A DNA stretch of 52,303 bases, from positions 1-52,303 of the forward strand of contig JAPLLF010000226.1 in assembly GCA_026387715.1 (NCBI GenBank). Direction: 5' to 3'. Within the stretch, counting starts at the first letter, position 1; each line of letters opens with the position of its first letter. The position numbers and the translations under genes were made by a program. The notes under the pieces were generated by a model. The model did no database searches, was not told where the DNA came from, and saw only the letters and a program-made list of their open reading frames with translations. Source of the DNA: Pseudomonadota bacterium (GTDB lineage Bacteria > Myxococcota_A > Polyangia > Haliangiales > Haliangiaceae). Below, one piece after another: positions 32,068 through 40,530 of this stretch.

Positions 32068-34121
32068 GCGGCCTCCTGGGCGGTGATCACGCCTCGCGTG
32101 ACGAACGGAACGGACGGATCGACTTCGCGGTAGCTCATGACCGCGAGACCGGGAACGTGGCGGGCGGCGATGCCGGCGACCGTGCGTCGCAGGTCAGGCG
32201 CGACGATCAGGATCGGCGGCTCGTCGCGCATCGCGAGGTCGCGGCAGCGCGCGCCGAGATCCTCGGCGAGCTTGGACAGGCCGCGGGCGTTGCGCCCCTC
32301 GCGGAGCATGGTCTCGGCGCGCGGGTCGAGCACCAGCGGGCGCAGCGTGCCGTCGGTGCCGAGCTGGGCGCGGGTGAGTCGGCGCGCGAGCCGCTGGCGC
32401 ACGAGCTCGGTGAGATCGTCGGTGTTCTTGACGGCGCCGGCGTGGTCGGCGAGCGCCTCGAGGATCGAGCGCATGTCGCGGATCGAGACGCTCTCGCGCA
32501 GGAGGTTGCGGAGCACCTGGATGACCTGGCCGGTGGTGAGCAGGTGCGGCACGAGCTCCTCGACGACCTTGCTGTCCTGCTTGCTCGCGATCTCGAGCAG
32601 CTCCTGCGCCTCGCGGCGGCCGAGCAGCTCGTGCGCGTTGCGCCGGAGCAGCTCGGTGAGGTGCGTCGCGATGACCGCGGCCGAGTCGACGACGGTGCAG
32701 CCGGCGGCCTCGGCGCGCGTGCGCTCCGACGGCAGCAGCCACTTCGCGGGGAGCCCGAACGTCGGCTCGGTGGTCGCCTCGCCGGCGAGGTTCTTGGTGG
32801 CGTGGCCGGTCGGGTCGATCGCGAGGACGCGGTGCACGTAGACCTCCGCCTCGGCGAGGACGACGCCCGACAGCAGCACGCGGTAGCCGCCCGGGCGGAG
32901 CCGCAGGTCGTCGCGGATGTGGATCGGCGGCACGATGACGCCGAGCTCGCTCGCGAGCTGCTTGCGCAGCGACGCGATGCGCCCGAGCAGCTCGCCGCTG
33001 CGCGCGGCGTCGACCATGCCGAGGAGGTCGAGGCCGACCTCGAGCGAGAGCAGCTCGACGGGCAGCGCCGCCTCGAGCTCGCCGCGCTCGGCCGCGTGCT
33101 TCGGCAGCGCGCCGGTGCCCGCGCCGGACGAGGGTCCCAGGTTCATGGCGGCGGTCTCGTCGTCGGTCCTGCCCTCGCGGGTCTTGGACGCGGCGTACGC
33201 GGAGAGGCCACCGAGCGCGAGGAACAGGACGTGGGGCATGCCGGGGAGCAGGCCGATCGCGCTGAGCAGCGCGGCGGTGATGACGAGTGGCCGCTTGCGC
33301 GACAGCATCTGGCCCGCGAGCGAGCGCCCGAGCTCGGTGTCCTCGCCGCGGGTGGTGAGCAGGGCGGAGCCGGTCGACACGAGCAGGGCGGGCACCTGGG
33401 CGACGAGACCGTCACCGATCGACATCACCGTGTAGGTCTCGGCCGCGTGGCCGATCGACATGTGCTTCTGCGCGACGCCGATGATGATGCCGCCGACGAT
33501 GTTGATCGCGAGGACGAGCAGGCCCGCGATGGCGTCACCGCGGACGAACTTCGACGCGCCGTCCATCGCGCCGTGGAAGTCGGCCTCGCGCTGCACGCCC
33601 CGGCGCCGATCGCGGGCGTCCTTCTCGGAGATCAAGCCGGCGCCGAGATCGGCGTCGATCGCCATCTGCTTGCCGGGCATCGAGTCGAGGGTGAAGCGCG
33701 CCGACACCTCGGAGATGCGCTCGGCGCCCTTCGTGATGACGATGAAGTTGACGATCACGAGGATCAGGAACACGACCGCGCCGACGACGAAGTTGCCGCC
33801 GATCACGAACTCGCCGAACGCGGCGATCACGCGGCCGGCGCTGTGCTGGTTGTCGCCCGTCAAGATCAGGCGGGTCGACGCGATGTTGAGCGACAGCCGG
33901 AACAGCGTGACGAACAGGAGCAGCGACGGGAACGACGTGAACTCGGTCGCGCGCTCGACGTAGAACGCGACCAGGAAGGTCAGCGCCGAGATGCACAGCG
34001 ACAGGCCGATGAGCAGGTCGAACAGGGTCGGCGGGAGTGGCGCGAGCGCGATGGCGAGGATGCCGACGAGCGCGCCAGCCATCACCCACTGGCCGCGACC
34101 TTTGTTCGGAGAATCCGCCAC
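32064..34121 (-). CDS. flhA: FlhA, flagellar export gate protein
   Basis: The 685-residue protein has about eight transmembrane helices in residues 12-310, the FHIPEP-family signature around ERISEVSARFTLDSMPGKQM AIDADL, and a cytosolic C-terminal domain (about 350-685) with PPIHIRDDLRLRPGGYRVLL and LLRNAHELLGRREAQELLE. FlhA forms the nonameric ring of the type III export gate and docks chaperone-substrate complexes. It starts with GTG 34121 and follows flhB after about 100 bp without evident signals. Confidence 0.97.
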   Translation of the reverse strand: MADSPNKGRGQWVMAGALVGILAIALAPLPPTLFDLLIGLSLCISALTFLVAFYVERATEFTSFPSLLLFVTLFRLSLNIASTRLILTGDNQHSAGRVIAAFGEFVIGGNFVVGAVVFLILVIVNFIVITKGAERISEVSARFTLDSMPGKQMAIDADLGAGLISEKDARDRRRGVQREADFHGAMDGASKFVRGDAIAGLLVLAINIVGGIIIGVAQKHMSIGHAAETYTVMSIGDGLVAQVPALLVSTGSALLTTRGEDTELGRSLAGQMLSRKRPLVITAALLSAIGLLPGMPHVLFLALGGLSAYAASKTREGRTDDETAAMNLGPSSGAGTGALPKHAAERGELEAALPVELLSLEVGLDLLGMVDAARSGELLGRIASLRKQLASELGVIVPPIHIRDDLRLRPGGYRVLLSGVVLAEAEVYVHRVLAIDPTGHATKNLAGEATTEPTFGLPAKWLLPSERTRAEAAGCTVVDSAAVIATHLTELLRRNAHELLGRREAQELLEIASKQDSKVVEELVPHLLTTGQVIQVLRNLLRESVSIRDMRSILEALADHAGAVKNTDDLTELVRQRLARRLTRAQLGTDGTLRPLVLDPRAETMLREGRNARGLSKLAEDLGARCRDLAMRDEPPILIVAPDLRRTVAGIAARHVPGLAVMSYREVDPSVPFVTRGVITAQEAA

Positions 34122-34222
34122 GCTGGCGTGAATTGCAGCGGTCGTGCCGCCGTAACCTCGCGCGATCGTTGGGCCTCGTGTCGGCCGTGATCGTCAGGGC
34201 TGCCGACGGCCCTCGGCCAAAG

Positions 34223-35260
34223 TCAGCGGGCCTTGAGTCGATAAACGTAGGCGAGCACCTCGGCGACCGCCTTGTAGAGGTTCGCCGGCACCGGGCGACC
34301 CTCCTTGACCGCCTTGTGCAGCGCGCGCGCGAGCGGCGGCCGCGACAGGATCGGCACCCCGTGCTTCCGCGCGATCTCCCGGATCTTCGCGGCCGCCTCG
34401 TCGACGCCCTTGGCGACGACGACCGGGGCGGCATCGACGTTCTCGGTGTAGCGGAGCGCGACCGAGTAGTGCGTCGGGTTGACGACGATGACGTCGGCCG
34501 TGGCGACGGCGGTCGCCATCCGCCGCTTGGCGAGCTCGCGCATGCGCTGGCGACGCTTGCCCTTGACCATCGGATCGCCGTCGGACTCGCGGCCCTCGCG
34601 CTTGAGTTCCTCGATGGTCATCTTCATCTGCCCGCCGATGCGCCGCCGGGCGAGCAGGTAGTCCCCCAGGCCGAGGGTCACGAGCACCGCGACCACCGCG
34701 ATCAGGACCCGCCCGAGGATCCCCGAGACCAGGCTCCCGATCTCGCGGGCCTGGATCGGGTGCGCGAGGAAGTCCCCGCTGATCGCGAACGCGACGATCG
34801 TCCCGACGAGGACGATCTTGGCGAGGGCCGTCGCGGTCCGCCGCGTCATGCTCGCCAGCCCGTAGGTCTGCGGGAGGTTCTTGCCGGGCGACAGCTTGCC
34901 GAGGTCGAAGTGCACCCCCTTCCACACGGGCGGCCAGCCGAGCTGGCCGAAGATCCCGAACACCGCGCCGAGCCCCGCGCCGAGGAGGATCGGCACGGTC
35001 GCCACGAGGAACGCGTGGAGCGCCGCGCGGGGGAGGTCCTGGAGGTCGCCGCTGTCGCGGCCGTCGGCGGTGGCCATCGCGTGGGCGACGAAGTCGCGGA
35101 TGGCGTCGAACGAGCTGCTCGCGCACGCGGTCAGCGCGATCGCGCCGCCGAACAAGGCCGCCGCCGACACCGCGTCGCGCGACAGCGCGATGTCGCCGCG
35201 CTTGCGAAACTCTCGCACCCGCTTCGCGGATGGCTTGTGGGTGCGTTGCGGGTCGGCCAC
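34223..35260 (-). CDS. flhB: FlhB, export gate and substrate-specificity switch
   Basis: The 345-residue protein has four transmembrane helices in residues about 33-205 and a cytosolic domain with the self-cleavage motif NPTH at 261-264 (VIVVNPTHYSVALRY). Cleavage changes export from rod/hook to filament substrates, in concert with FliK. The start is GTG 35260 (ADPQRTHKPSAKRVREFRKR). It is separated from fliR, its usual neighbour, by a non-coding, repeat-rich gap of about 970 bp, so it probably needs its own promoter. Confidence 0.96.
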   Translation of the reverse strand: MADPQRTHKPSAKRVREFRKRGDIALSRDAVSAAALFGGAIALTACASSSFDAIRDFVAHAMATADGRDSGDLQDLPRAALHAFLVATVPILLGAGLGAVFGIFGQLGWPPVWKGVHFDLGKLSPGKNLPQTYGLASMTRRTATALAKIVLVGTIVAFAISGDFLAHPIQAREIGSLVSGILGRVLIAVVAVLVTLGLGDYLLARRRIGGQMKMTIEELKREGRESDGDPMVKGKRRQRMRELAKRRMATAVATADVIVVNPTHYSVALRYTENVDAAPVVVAKGVDEAAAKIREIARKHGVPILSRPPLARALHKAVKEGRPVPANLYKAVAEVLAYVYRLKAR

Positions 35261-35341
35261 CGAGCCCCATGCCCGTGCAACCGACGGGCCGGGGTCGCGT
35301 CAAGATCGGCGACACCGAGGTGGCCGTGGTGGGAGACCGTG

Positions 35342-35515
35342 TGGCGCGCTCGCGCTGGCGAACACACCGCCTTTGGCCGCTCAAACATCCTCGCTGGCTT
35401 GGAAGATCGTGAGCGGTCAAAACATCAGCGCGTCCGGGTGGCGCCAGCGATCTGCTGGAGCGTAGGCCGCTGCGGAACTCGCGGCCAAAGGGGTGTGTTC
35501 GCCTGGCGCGCTCGC
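35342..35515. repeat. MITE-like element: terminal inverted repeats with flanking direct repeats
   Basis: The arm at 35357-35380 and the arm at 35481-35503 are inverted copies, identical except for a single-base gap. The 12-mer TGGCGCGCTCGC occurs in direct orientation immediately outside, at 35342-35353 (3 bp from the left arm) and at 35504-35515 (touching the right arm). Inverted arms bounded by a direct duplication are the layout of a small non-autonomous transposable element of about 150 bp. No coding sequence lies inside. Confidence 0.55.
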
Positions 35516-35613
35516 TTCGTGCTGGCCTCGAGCGCTCCGAAGTGATCGTCGCCGGAGAGGATCCTCGATGGCTACGTATTCTGTCTCTGAAATCCGCGGC
35601 GTGGGGCGGCGGC

Positions 35614-35675
<62 letters not shown>

Positions 35676-36013
35676 CCCCTGTGCTCGCGGCCATCGCCGA
35701 TGGAATCCTCACGGTCTCTCCTCGGCACTTTGCATGAGAACGAACAAGACCGAAGTCGCCGAGCGATCTCGTTCGCCTGAGCCTCCCTGTATCCTCCTGG
35801 CTGTGAGGTGGTGGCCCACGCACGATGCTAGACTGAAACTCGAACGTGACCGCTTGAACGGTGGCCTTCGTGGAAGTCGATCCGCCATTGTCGATCCCAA
35901 GGTGCCCCGAGATCCCTCGGGATCTCCCACGTGAGACGTTGAGACGTGCGATTTCGTCGTCGGGAACCGTTCCTGGGATCCGAGCCCGAACCAGCTCGCA
36001 TGTGATCTCGCCA

Positions 36014-36146
36014 ACGCGCGGCGCGCCCCGCACGAACGGGGCCGGCGCGGCGAGATAAAGTGTGCACAACGTTCGCGCTTGGCAGAACGCTCGAGTCAAC
36101 GCACGAGCGCGCGCCGGCCCCGTTCGTGCGGGAGGCAGCCGCGCGT
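36014..36146. repeat. Long inverted repeat downstream of fliR
   Basis: Arms at 36027-36049 and 36110-36132 are perfect 23-base inverted copies. After a 5/6-base internal bulge, a second pair ACGCGCGG (36014-36021) and CCGCGCGT (36139-36146) extends the stem. The 60-base loop contains a further CGTTC/GAACG pair. The element starts about 85 bp past the fliR stop on the minus strand and could act as a large terminator, a structured RNA or a palindromic mobile element. Confidence 0.7.
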
Positions 36147-36232
36147 GCCCATCCAAGCACCGCGCCCGCGATCTGCGCGCTTGGCTTCCTTCGCCCGGGA
36201 GGTGTTCTCGAGATCTCACCCACGAGCGCGAA

Positions 36233-36949
36233 CTAGCGCAGGATCGCGGCGGCGGTGCGGGCGACCGAGACGACGTGGGCGATGAAGCTGGGCGCGCTGG
36301 CGACCAGCACGAGCCCGCCGATCATCAGCACGGCGGGCAGCGACACCGAGAACACGTTGACCGCGGGGGCGGCGCGGTTCATCAGCGCGAGCCCGAGGTT
36401 GCCGACGAGCGCGGCGATCACGACGGGCGCCGCGAGCGCGAGGCCGTGCCCGAAAGCCGCCGTGCCGTGCTCGATCAGCTGGGGGCCGAGGTACGCGAGC
36501 TCGGTGAGGTGCGCGGGGCGCCCGGCGACGCCGCGCGCGATCGCCTCGAACCCGCCGACCTGGATGAACGCGAGGGACGCGATCGTCGTCGCGAGCATGC
36601 GCACGGTGCCGGCCGACTCGCCGGCGTGCGCGTCGTACTCCGAGGCGAAGCCCAGGCCGAGCGAGAGCCCGATGAGCTGCCCGGCGTTGGCGACCCGCGC
36701 CATCACGAAGCGCGCCGACATCCCGGTGACGAGGCCGACCGCGAGCTCGACGAGCGCCGTGAGCGGCAGCTCGGCCAGCGGCAGCGGGTCGCGGTTGGTC
36801 CCGATCGCGAGGGTCAGCGCGATCACGAACACGAGGCGCGCGCGCATCGGCACGCCGCTGTCGCCGACGACCGGCGCGGTGGCGACGAGCGCCGCCGCGC
36901 GGACGAACGTGACGACCAGGGCGCCGAGCTCGCCCTCGTGAAACTGCAC
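36233..36949 (-). CDS. fliR: FliR, flagellar export apparatus membrane protein
   Basis: The 238-residue protein has about six transmembrane helices. Conserved FliR features include the N-terminal FVRAAALVATAPVVGDSGVP, the LVTGMSARFVMARVANAGQL IG-type segment and PAVNVFSVSLPAVLMIGGLV. FliR, with FliP and FliQ, makes the helical pore of the export gate. It lies 3 bp after fliQ and is the last gene before the non-coding gap. Length is slightly below the 255-260 of enteric FliR. Confidence 0.94.
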   Translation of the reverse strand: MQFHEGELGALVVTFVRAAALVATAPVVGDSGVPMRARLVFVIALTLAIGTNRDPLPLAELPLTALVELAVGLVTGMSARFVMARVANAGQLIGLSLGLGFASEYDAHAGESAGTVRMLATTIASLAFIQVGGFEAIARGVAGRPAHLTELAYLGPQLIEHGTAAFGHGLALAAPVVIAALVGNLGLALMNRAAPAVNVFSVSLPAVLMIGGLVLVASAPSFIAHVVSVARTAAAILR

Positions 36950-36952
36950 GCG

Positions 36953-37279
36953 CTACTCGACCGGCTCGTCGTTGGTGCCGTCGGCCTCGGCCCCGATGTC
37001 GGGGGCCACCGGCACGGTCGGCGTCGCCGACGCGGTGAACGCGCCGCGGGTGAACGCGCCGAGCTTGTCGAGCATCCAGTGGCCGGCGAGCGCGATCACG
37101 AGGATCGCGGCGGCGAGCTTGGGGACGAACGCCAGGATGCTCTCCTGGAGCTGCGTCGCGGTCTGGACGATCGCGACGGCGAGCCTGACGGCGAGGCAGA
37201 CGATGAGGAACGGGGCGGCGACCGCGACGAGCGTGCCGATCGCCTGCCGCCAGAGGTCGAGCAGCGACGAGGTGCTCAC
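36953..37279 (-). CDS. fliQ: FliQ, export apparatus protein with C-terminal extension
   Basis: The protein has two transmembrane helices in residues about 10-85 with the FliQ pattern (LLDLWRQAIGTLVAVAAPFL, then QTATQLQESILAFVPKLAAA). It has 108 residues instead of the usual 88-90: the extra C-terminal tail is Ala/Pro/Asp/Glu-rich and probably disordered. GTG 37279 overlaps the fliP stop by 4 bp. Confidence 0.93.
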   Translation of the reverse strand: MSTSSLLDLWRQAIGTLVAVAAPFLIVCLAVRLAVAIVQTATQLQESILAFVPKLAAAILVIALAGHWMLDKLGAFTRGAFTASATPTVPVAPDIGAEADGTNDEPVE

Positions 37280-37995
37280 GTCGCCGCTCCGCGCAGGAGC
37301 GACTCGACGATGAGGTGCCAGCCGTCGATCATCACGAACACCAGGAGCTTGAGCGGCAGCGCGACGCTGCTCGGCGGCACCATCACCATGCCGAGCGACG
37401 TGAGGATCGTCGCCGCGACGAGGTCGATCACTAGGAACGGCAACAGCACCGTGAGGCCGATCGTGAACGCCGTCCGCAGCTCGGACAGCATGAACGCAGG
37501 GACCGCGATCCGCAGCGGCACGTCGGCGAGCGTCGTGGGGCGGTGGCCGCTCGACACCGAGTAGAACAGCTCGAGATCCGCGTCGGTCGTGCGCGCGAGG
37601 AGGAAGTCGCGGAGCGGCGGCGTCGCCTTCTCGAACGCCTGCGCCTCGGTCAGCTTGCCGTCGAGGTAGTCGCGCCCGGCCGCGTCGTACATCTTCTCGG
37701 CGATCGGGCCCGACACGAACACGGTCATGAACAGCGCGAGCCCGACGAGCACCTGGTTGGGCGGGGCGGCGGGCGTGCCGAGCCCGGTCCGCACGAAGCC
37801 GAGCACGACGATGAAGCGGACGAAGCTCGTGCACGACAGCACGATCGCGGGGAGCAGGGTGACGACCGTGAGGACGACGACCATGCCGACGGCGCCGAGC
37901 CCGCCGGGCGCGTGGCCGCTGGCCTGCTGCACGGTCTGCGCGGCGGTGGCGACCGGATCGACGACGCCGTCGAGGATCGGCAGGAGGCCGATCAC
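37276..37995 (-). CDS. fliP: FliP, export apparatus core protein
   Basis: The 239-residue protein carries the FliP signatures LSCTSFVRFIVVLGFVRTGL, PPNQVLVGLALFMTVFVSGP, and the C-terminal LTVLLPFLVIDLVAATILTS LGM-type helix. Four to five hydrophobic segments are seen. FliP forms the pentameric core of the export gate. GTG 37995 overlaps the fliO stop by 4 bp. The N-terminus lacks an obvious cleavable signal peptide, unlike enteric FliP. Confidence 0.96.
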   Translation of the reverse strand: MIGLLPILDGVVDPVATAAQTVQQASGHAPGGLGAVGMVVVLTVVTLLPAIVLSCTSFVRFIVVLGFVRTGLGTPAAPPNQVLVGLALFMTVFVSGPIAEKMYDAAGRDYLDGKLTEAQAFEKATPPLRDFLLARTTDADLELFYSVSSGHRPTTLADVPLRIAVPAFMLSELRTAFTIGLTVLLPFLVIDLVAATILTSLGMVMVPPSSVALPLKLLVFVMIDGWHLIVESLLRGAAT

Positions 37996-39155
37996 CGGCG
38001 GATCCCTTGCGCGGCGAGCATCTCGCGGGCCCACAGCTCGTCGGCCTCGTAGTCGCCGGTGACGACCTCCTCGTTGAGGTTCACGGTCGTGCCACGGAGC
38101 TTGAGGATGCCCGCGACTGCGGAGCTCGTCGGCCTGGGCGCCGGCGGGTGCGGCGTGCGTGCCTCGGGGAGGTTCTGCGCGGTGGCCGAGCGCGTGGTCG
38201 CGCTGTGGGGCGACGTGGGCTTGCCCCACTGGCCGAGCATCTGGACCTTCTGCGGGGTGACCGCGACGACCATCTCGCGGCCACCGGCGGTGAGCCACAC
38301 GATCTTGGCCTTGCCCCCGAGGCTGCGCTGGGCGACGACCTCGATGGTCGAGCCCTGGGGGACGGACGCGCGGCGCTTGCGCATCAGCCACGTGAACAGC
38401 CCGACCAGGCACAGCCCGCCGGCGAGCACGAGCTGCATTCCCGAGCCGGTCTGCTCCTGCAGCTTCACCGGCTTGGCGGTCCTGGCCGACGGGTCGTCGA
38501 TGCTCGCCGTGGCGGGCTTCGTCGGGACGGCGCCGCCGACCGCGGGCCTGGGATCGCTCGCCGGGACGGGTTCGGCGCCCTCGGTCGCGAGCGGTGCAGT
38601 GGCGGTCGGGCCCATCATCCGTGGGGCCTCGGGCGCGACGGTCGGCTCGGGTCGCGCGGGACCGAACGTGGGCGCCGCGGGTGCCGCGGGCGTCTTGGCC
38701 GTCGGGGCCGTCGGGGCCGGGGGCGTCGGGACCGTCGCGGGCAGCGTCGGCTCGGGGAGCGGGGTGATCTTGCCGTCGACCGGGAGGTGGCGCGGAATCA
38801 GGATGTGCAGGTCGTCGCCGACCTGGATCGTCTGGGCGAAGCGCGCGAGCGCGCGGACGTCGTCGCGCTCGAACCCGAGCTTGACGCTGAGCACGCGGGC
38901 CGCGGGGCCGCCGTCGAACTCGACCTGGCGCACCGTCGCGTCCTTCGGGACGAGGCGCGTCGCGGTCGCGAAGCCCGCGATCGCGACCTCGAGGCGCTGG
39001 CGGGTCGGGACGACCGCGGTCCGCGTGGCCTTCACCTCGTGCGCGACGATCTCGACGGCGTCACCGCGATCGAGGATCTCGAAGCTCGGCGCGGCGACGG
39101 CGAGGGAGGGCAGGAGGAGGGTGAGCGCCAGGGTGGCGAGCTGAACGTTCCGCAT
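37992..39155 (-). CDS. fliO: FliO with a large periplasmic extension
   Basis: The 387-residue protein is about three times the size of enteric FliO. It has a signal peptide (1-22), an AMIN-like beta domain (about 23-125; VEIVAHEVKATRTAVVPTRQ), a Pro/Ala-rich linker (130-235), a single transmembrane helix (240-258) followed by MRKRR, and the FliO domain (EVVAQRSLGGKAKIVWLTAG) with a cytosolic tail. FliO helps assemble FliP into the export gate. The AMIN-like part could contact peptidoglycan (inference). ATG 39155 overlaps the fliN stop. Confidence 0.85.
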   Translation of the reverse strand: MRNVQLATLALTLLLPSLAVAAPSFEILDRGDAVEIVAHEVKATRTAVVPTRQRLEVAIAGFATATRLVPKDATVRQVEFDGGPAARVLSVKLGFERDDVRALARFAQTIQVGDDLHILIPRHLPVDGKITPLPEPTLPATVPTPPAPTAPTAKTPAAPAAPTFGPARPEPTVAPEAPRMMGPTATAPLATEGAEPVPASDPRPAVGGAVPTKPATASIDDPSARTAKPVKLQEQTGSGMQLVLAGGLCLVGLFTWLMRKRRASVPQGSTIEVVAQRSLGGKAKIVWLTAGGREMVVAVTPQKVQMLGQWGKPTSPHSATTRSATAQNLPEARTPHPPAPRPTSSAVAGILKLRGTTVNLNEEVVTGDYEADELWAREMLAAQGIRR

Positions 39156-39439
39156 CACAGGTCCTTGCTTCCGACGATCTCGACGATGCGGATGCCGCAT
39201 CGCTCGCCGATCGCGATCGCTTCCGCGCGCGCGACCAGCCGGTTGTTGACGCGTACGTCGAGCGGCGCGCCCGTCGCCTTGTCGAGCGTGATGATCGACC
39301 CAGGCCCCAGCCGCGCCGCGAGCTCGCTCAGGTTCAGGCGAACGCGCCCGAGCTCGACGGTGACCTCGAGGGGGACGTCGTGCAGGAGCGACTCGAGCTG
39401 GGCGGGATCGAACGCGACGTCGTCGGCGAGTTCACTCAT
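39155..39439 (-). CDS. fliN: FliN, C-ring switch protein
   Basis: The 94-residue protein consists of a single SpoA domain: LHDVPLEVTVELGRVRLNLS, a GSIITLDKATGAPLDVRVNN R-type core and AEAIAIGERCGIRIVEIV. It forms the base of the C ring with FliM. Enteric FliN is longer by a disordered N-terminus. It overlaps fliM and fliO. Confidence 0.95.
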   Translation of the reverse strand: MSELADDVAFDPAQLESLLHDVPLEVTVELGRVRLNLSELAARLGPGSIITLDKATGAPLDVRVNNRLVARAEAIAIGERCGIRIVEIVGSKDL

Positions 39440-40374
39440 GAGGTGGGGGTTCCTTGTTGGCTGACGACCGAGATGATCTGGACGGCGAGGACGCCACGCC
39501 ACACGATCGGGCGCGCCCAGGCCTTGAGCACGCCCTCGCAGAACACGGGGACGCGTGAGTCGACGAACCGCGGCAGCACGTGGGTGGTGCCGCGATCGAG
39601 GCTCTTGAAGTTGCGGAGCGGCATGCGCAGCGTGCCGAGCTCCACCATCACCTCGACGGAGACGTTGGCGAGCGCGTTCGCGATCATCGCGACGGTCGCC
39701 TTGTGCGCCGCGAGCGCCTGCGGGCGCGCGACGATCGTCTCGGGGCGCGCGTAGATCGTCACGCGACCCGCGAGCACCCCGGTGAACGTCAGCGTGACCC
39801 GCACGAGCGAGCGGGCCTCGAGCATGCGGGCGACGATCGCGAGGTCCGTCGACGGCGTGAGCGCGCCCTCGAAGACCTCGCGCCAGGCGCTGCCGAGGCT
39901 CTCGAGCATCGCGCGCCCGGCGGGGCCGAACAGCTTGAGCGAGACCGGCGACGGCGTGCGCTTGGTGTCGATCGGAGGCGACGCGGCGCCGCAGCGACGC
40001 GCGGCGGCGATGTCGATGACCGGGCCCTGCACGCAGACGATGACCTCGGAGGCGCCGGCGGTCATGCCAGCGATCCAGCCGTTCCGCAGCTCCTCCTTCG
40101 CGGTGGAGCCATCGATGACGTCGGCGCCGATGACGTCGAGCTGCCAGGTCCCGGGAAAGATGGTGCGGAGCGAGCGCGGGACGGCGCGCCCCCAGCGATT
40201 GGCGAGGCCGATGAGGACCGGCCGGGCCGCGTCGGCGATGCGGTCGTCGGCGATCAGCGCGAGGCGGGTCGGCTCGATCCCGACGTCCTGGACGCGACGC
40301 GTGGTCGGAGCCGATTCCCGGATCGCGCTCTGGATCGCTTCCAGCTCCGCGGCATCGAGAATCGAATCGCTCAC
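39436..40374 (-). CDS. fliM: FliM, C-ring switch protein, divergent
   Basis: The 312-residue protein has an N-terminal ILDAAELEAIQSAI motif resembling the CheY-P-binding EIDALL peptide, a CheC-like middle domain (about 40-220), and a C-terminal SpoA domain (about 235-305; VSVEVMVELGTLRMPLRNFK). The loop that in other FliM proteins carries the GGxG motif contacting FliG reads ARRCGAASPP here, so the FliG contact may differ. The gene is preceded by a 156-bp gap with a terminator, so transcription is likely to restart here. Confidence 0.88.
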   Translation of the reverse strand: MSDSILDAAELEAIQSAIRESAPTTRRVQDVGIEPTRLALIADDRIADAARPVLIGLANRWGRAVPRSLRTIFPGTWQLDVIGADVIDGSTAKEELRNGWIAGMTAGASEVIVCVQGPVIDIAAARRCGAASPPIDTKRTPSPVSLKLFGPAGRAMLESLGSAWREVFEGALTPSTDLAIVARMLEARSLVRVTLTFTGVLAGRVTIYARPETIVARPQALAAHKATVAMIANALANVSVEVMVELGTLRMPLRNFKSLDRGTTHVLPRFVDSRVPVFCEGVLKAWARPIVWRGVLAVQIISVVSQQGTPTS

Positions 40375-40474
40375 GCAGCTGGGATGAGCAATCGACGTGC
40401 CGTGCGTATGTGCCTGAATCGATTCGAGTTGGCACCCGAGCGATCGCCAGAGCCGACGACACCCGAAACGAAAT

Positions 40475-40497
40475 CGAGGCCGCCAATGGCGGCCTCG
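40475..40497 (-). terminator. Rho-independent terminator between flgE and fliM
   Basis: A perfect 10-bp stem (40475-40484 with 40488-40497) closes on a 3-base loop, and on the minus strand it is followed by ATTTCGTTTCG. It lies 34 bp past the flgE stop and about 100 bp before the fliM start, dividing the flagellar run into two transcription units. Confidence 0.8.
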
Positions 40498-40530
40498 GGG
40501 AAGCGAAGCAGGAAGGAAACGGTGCCGCGG

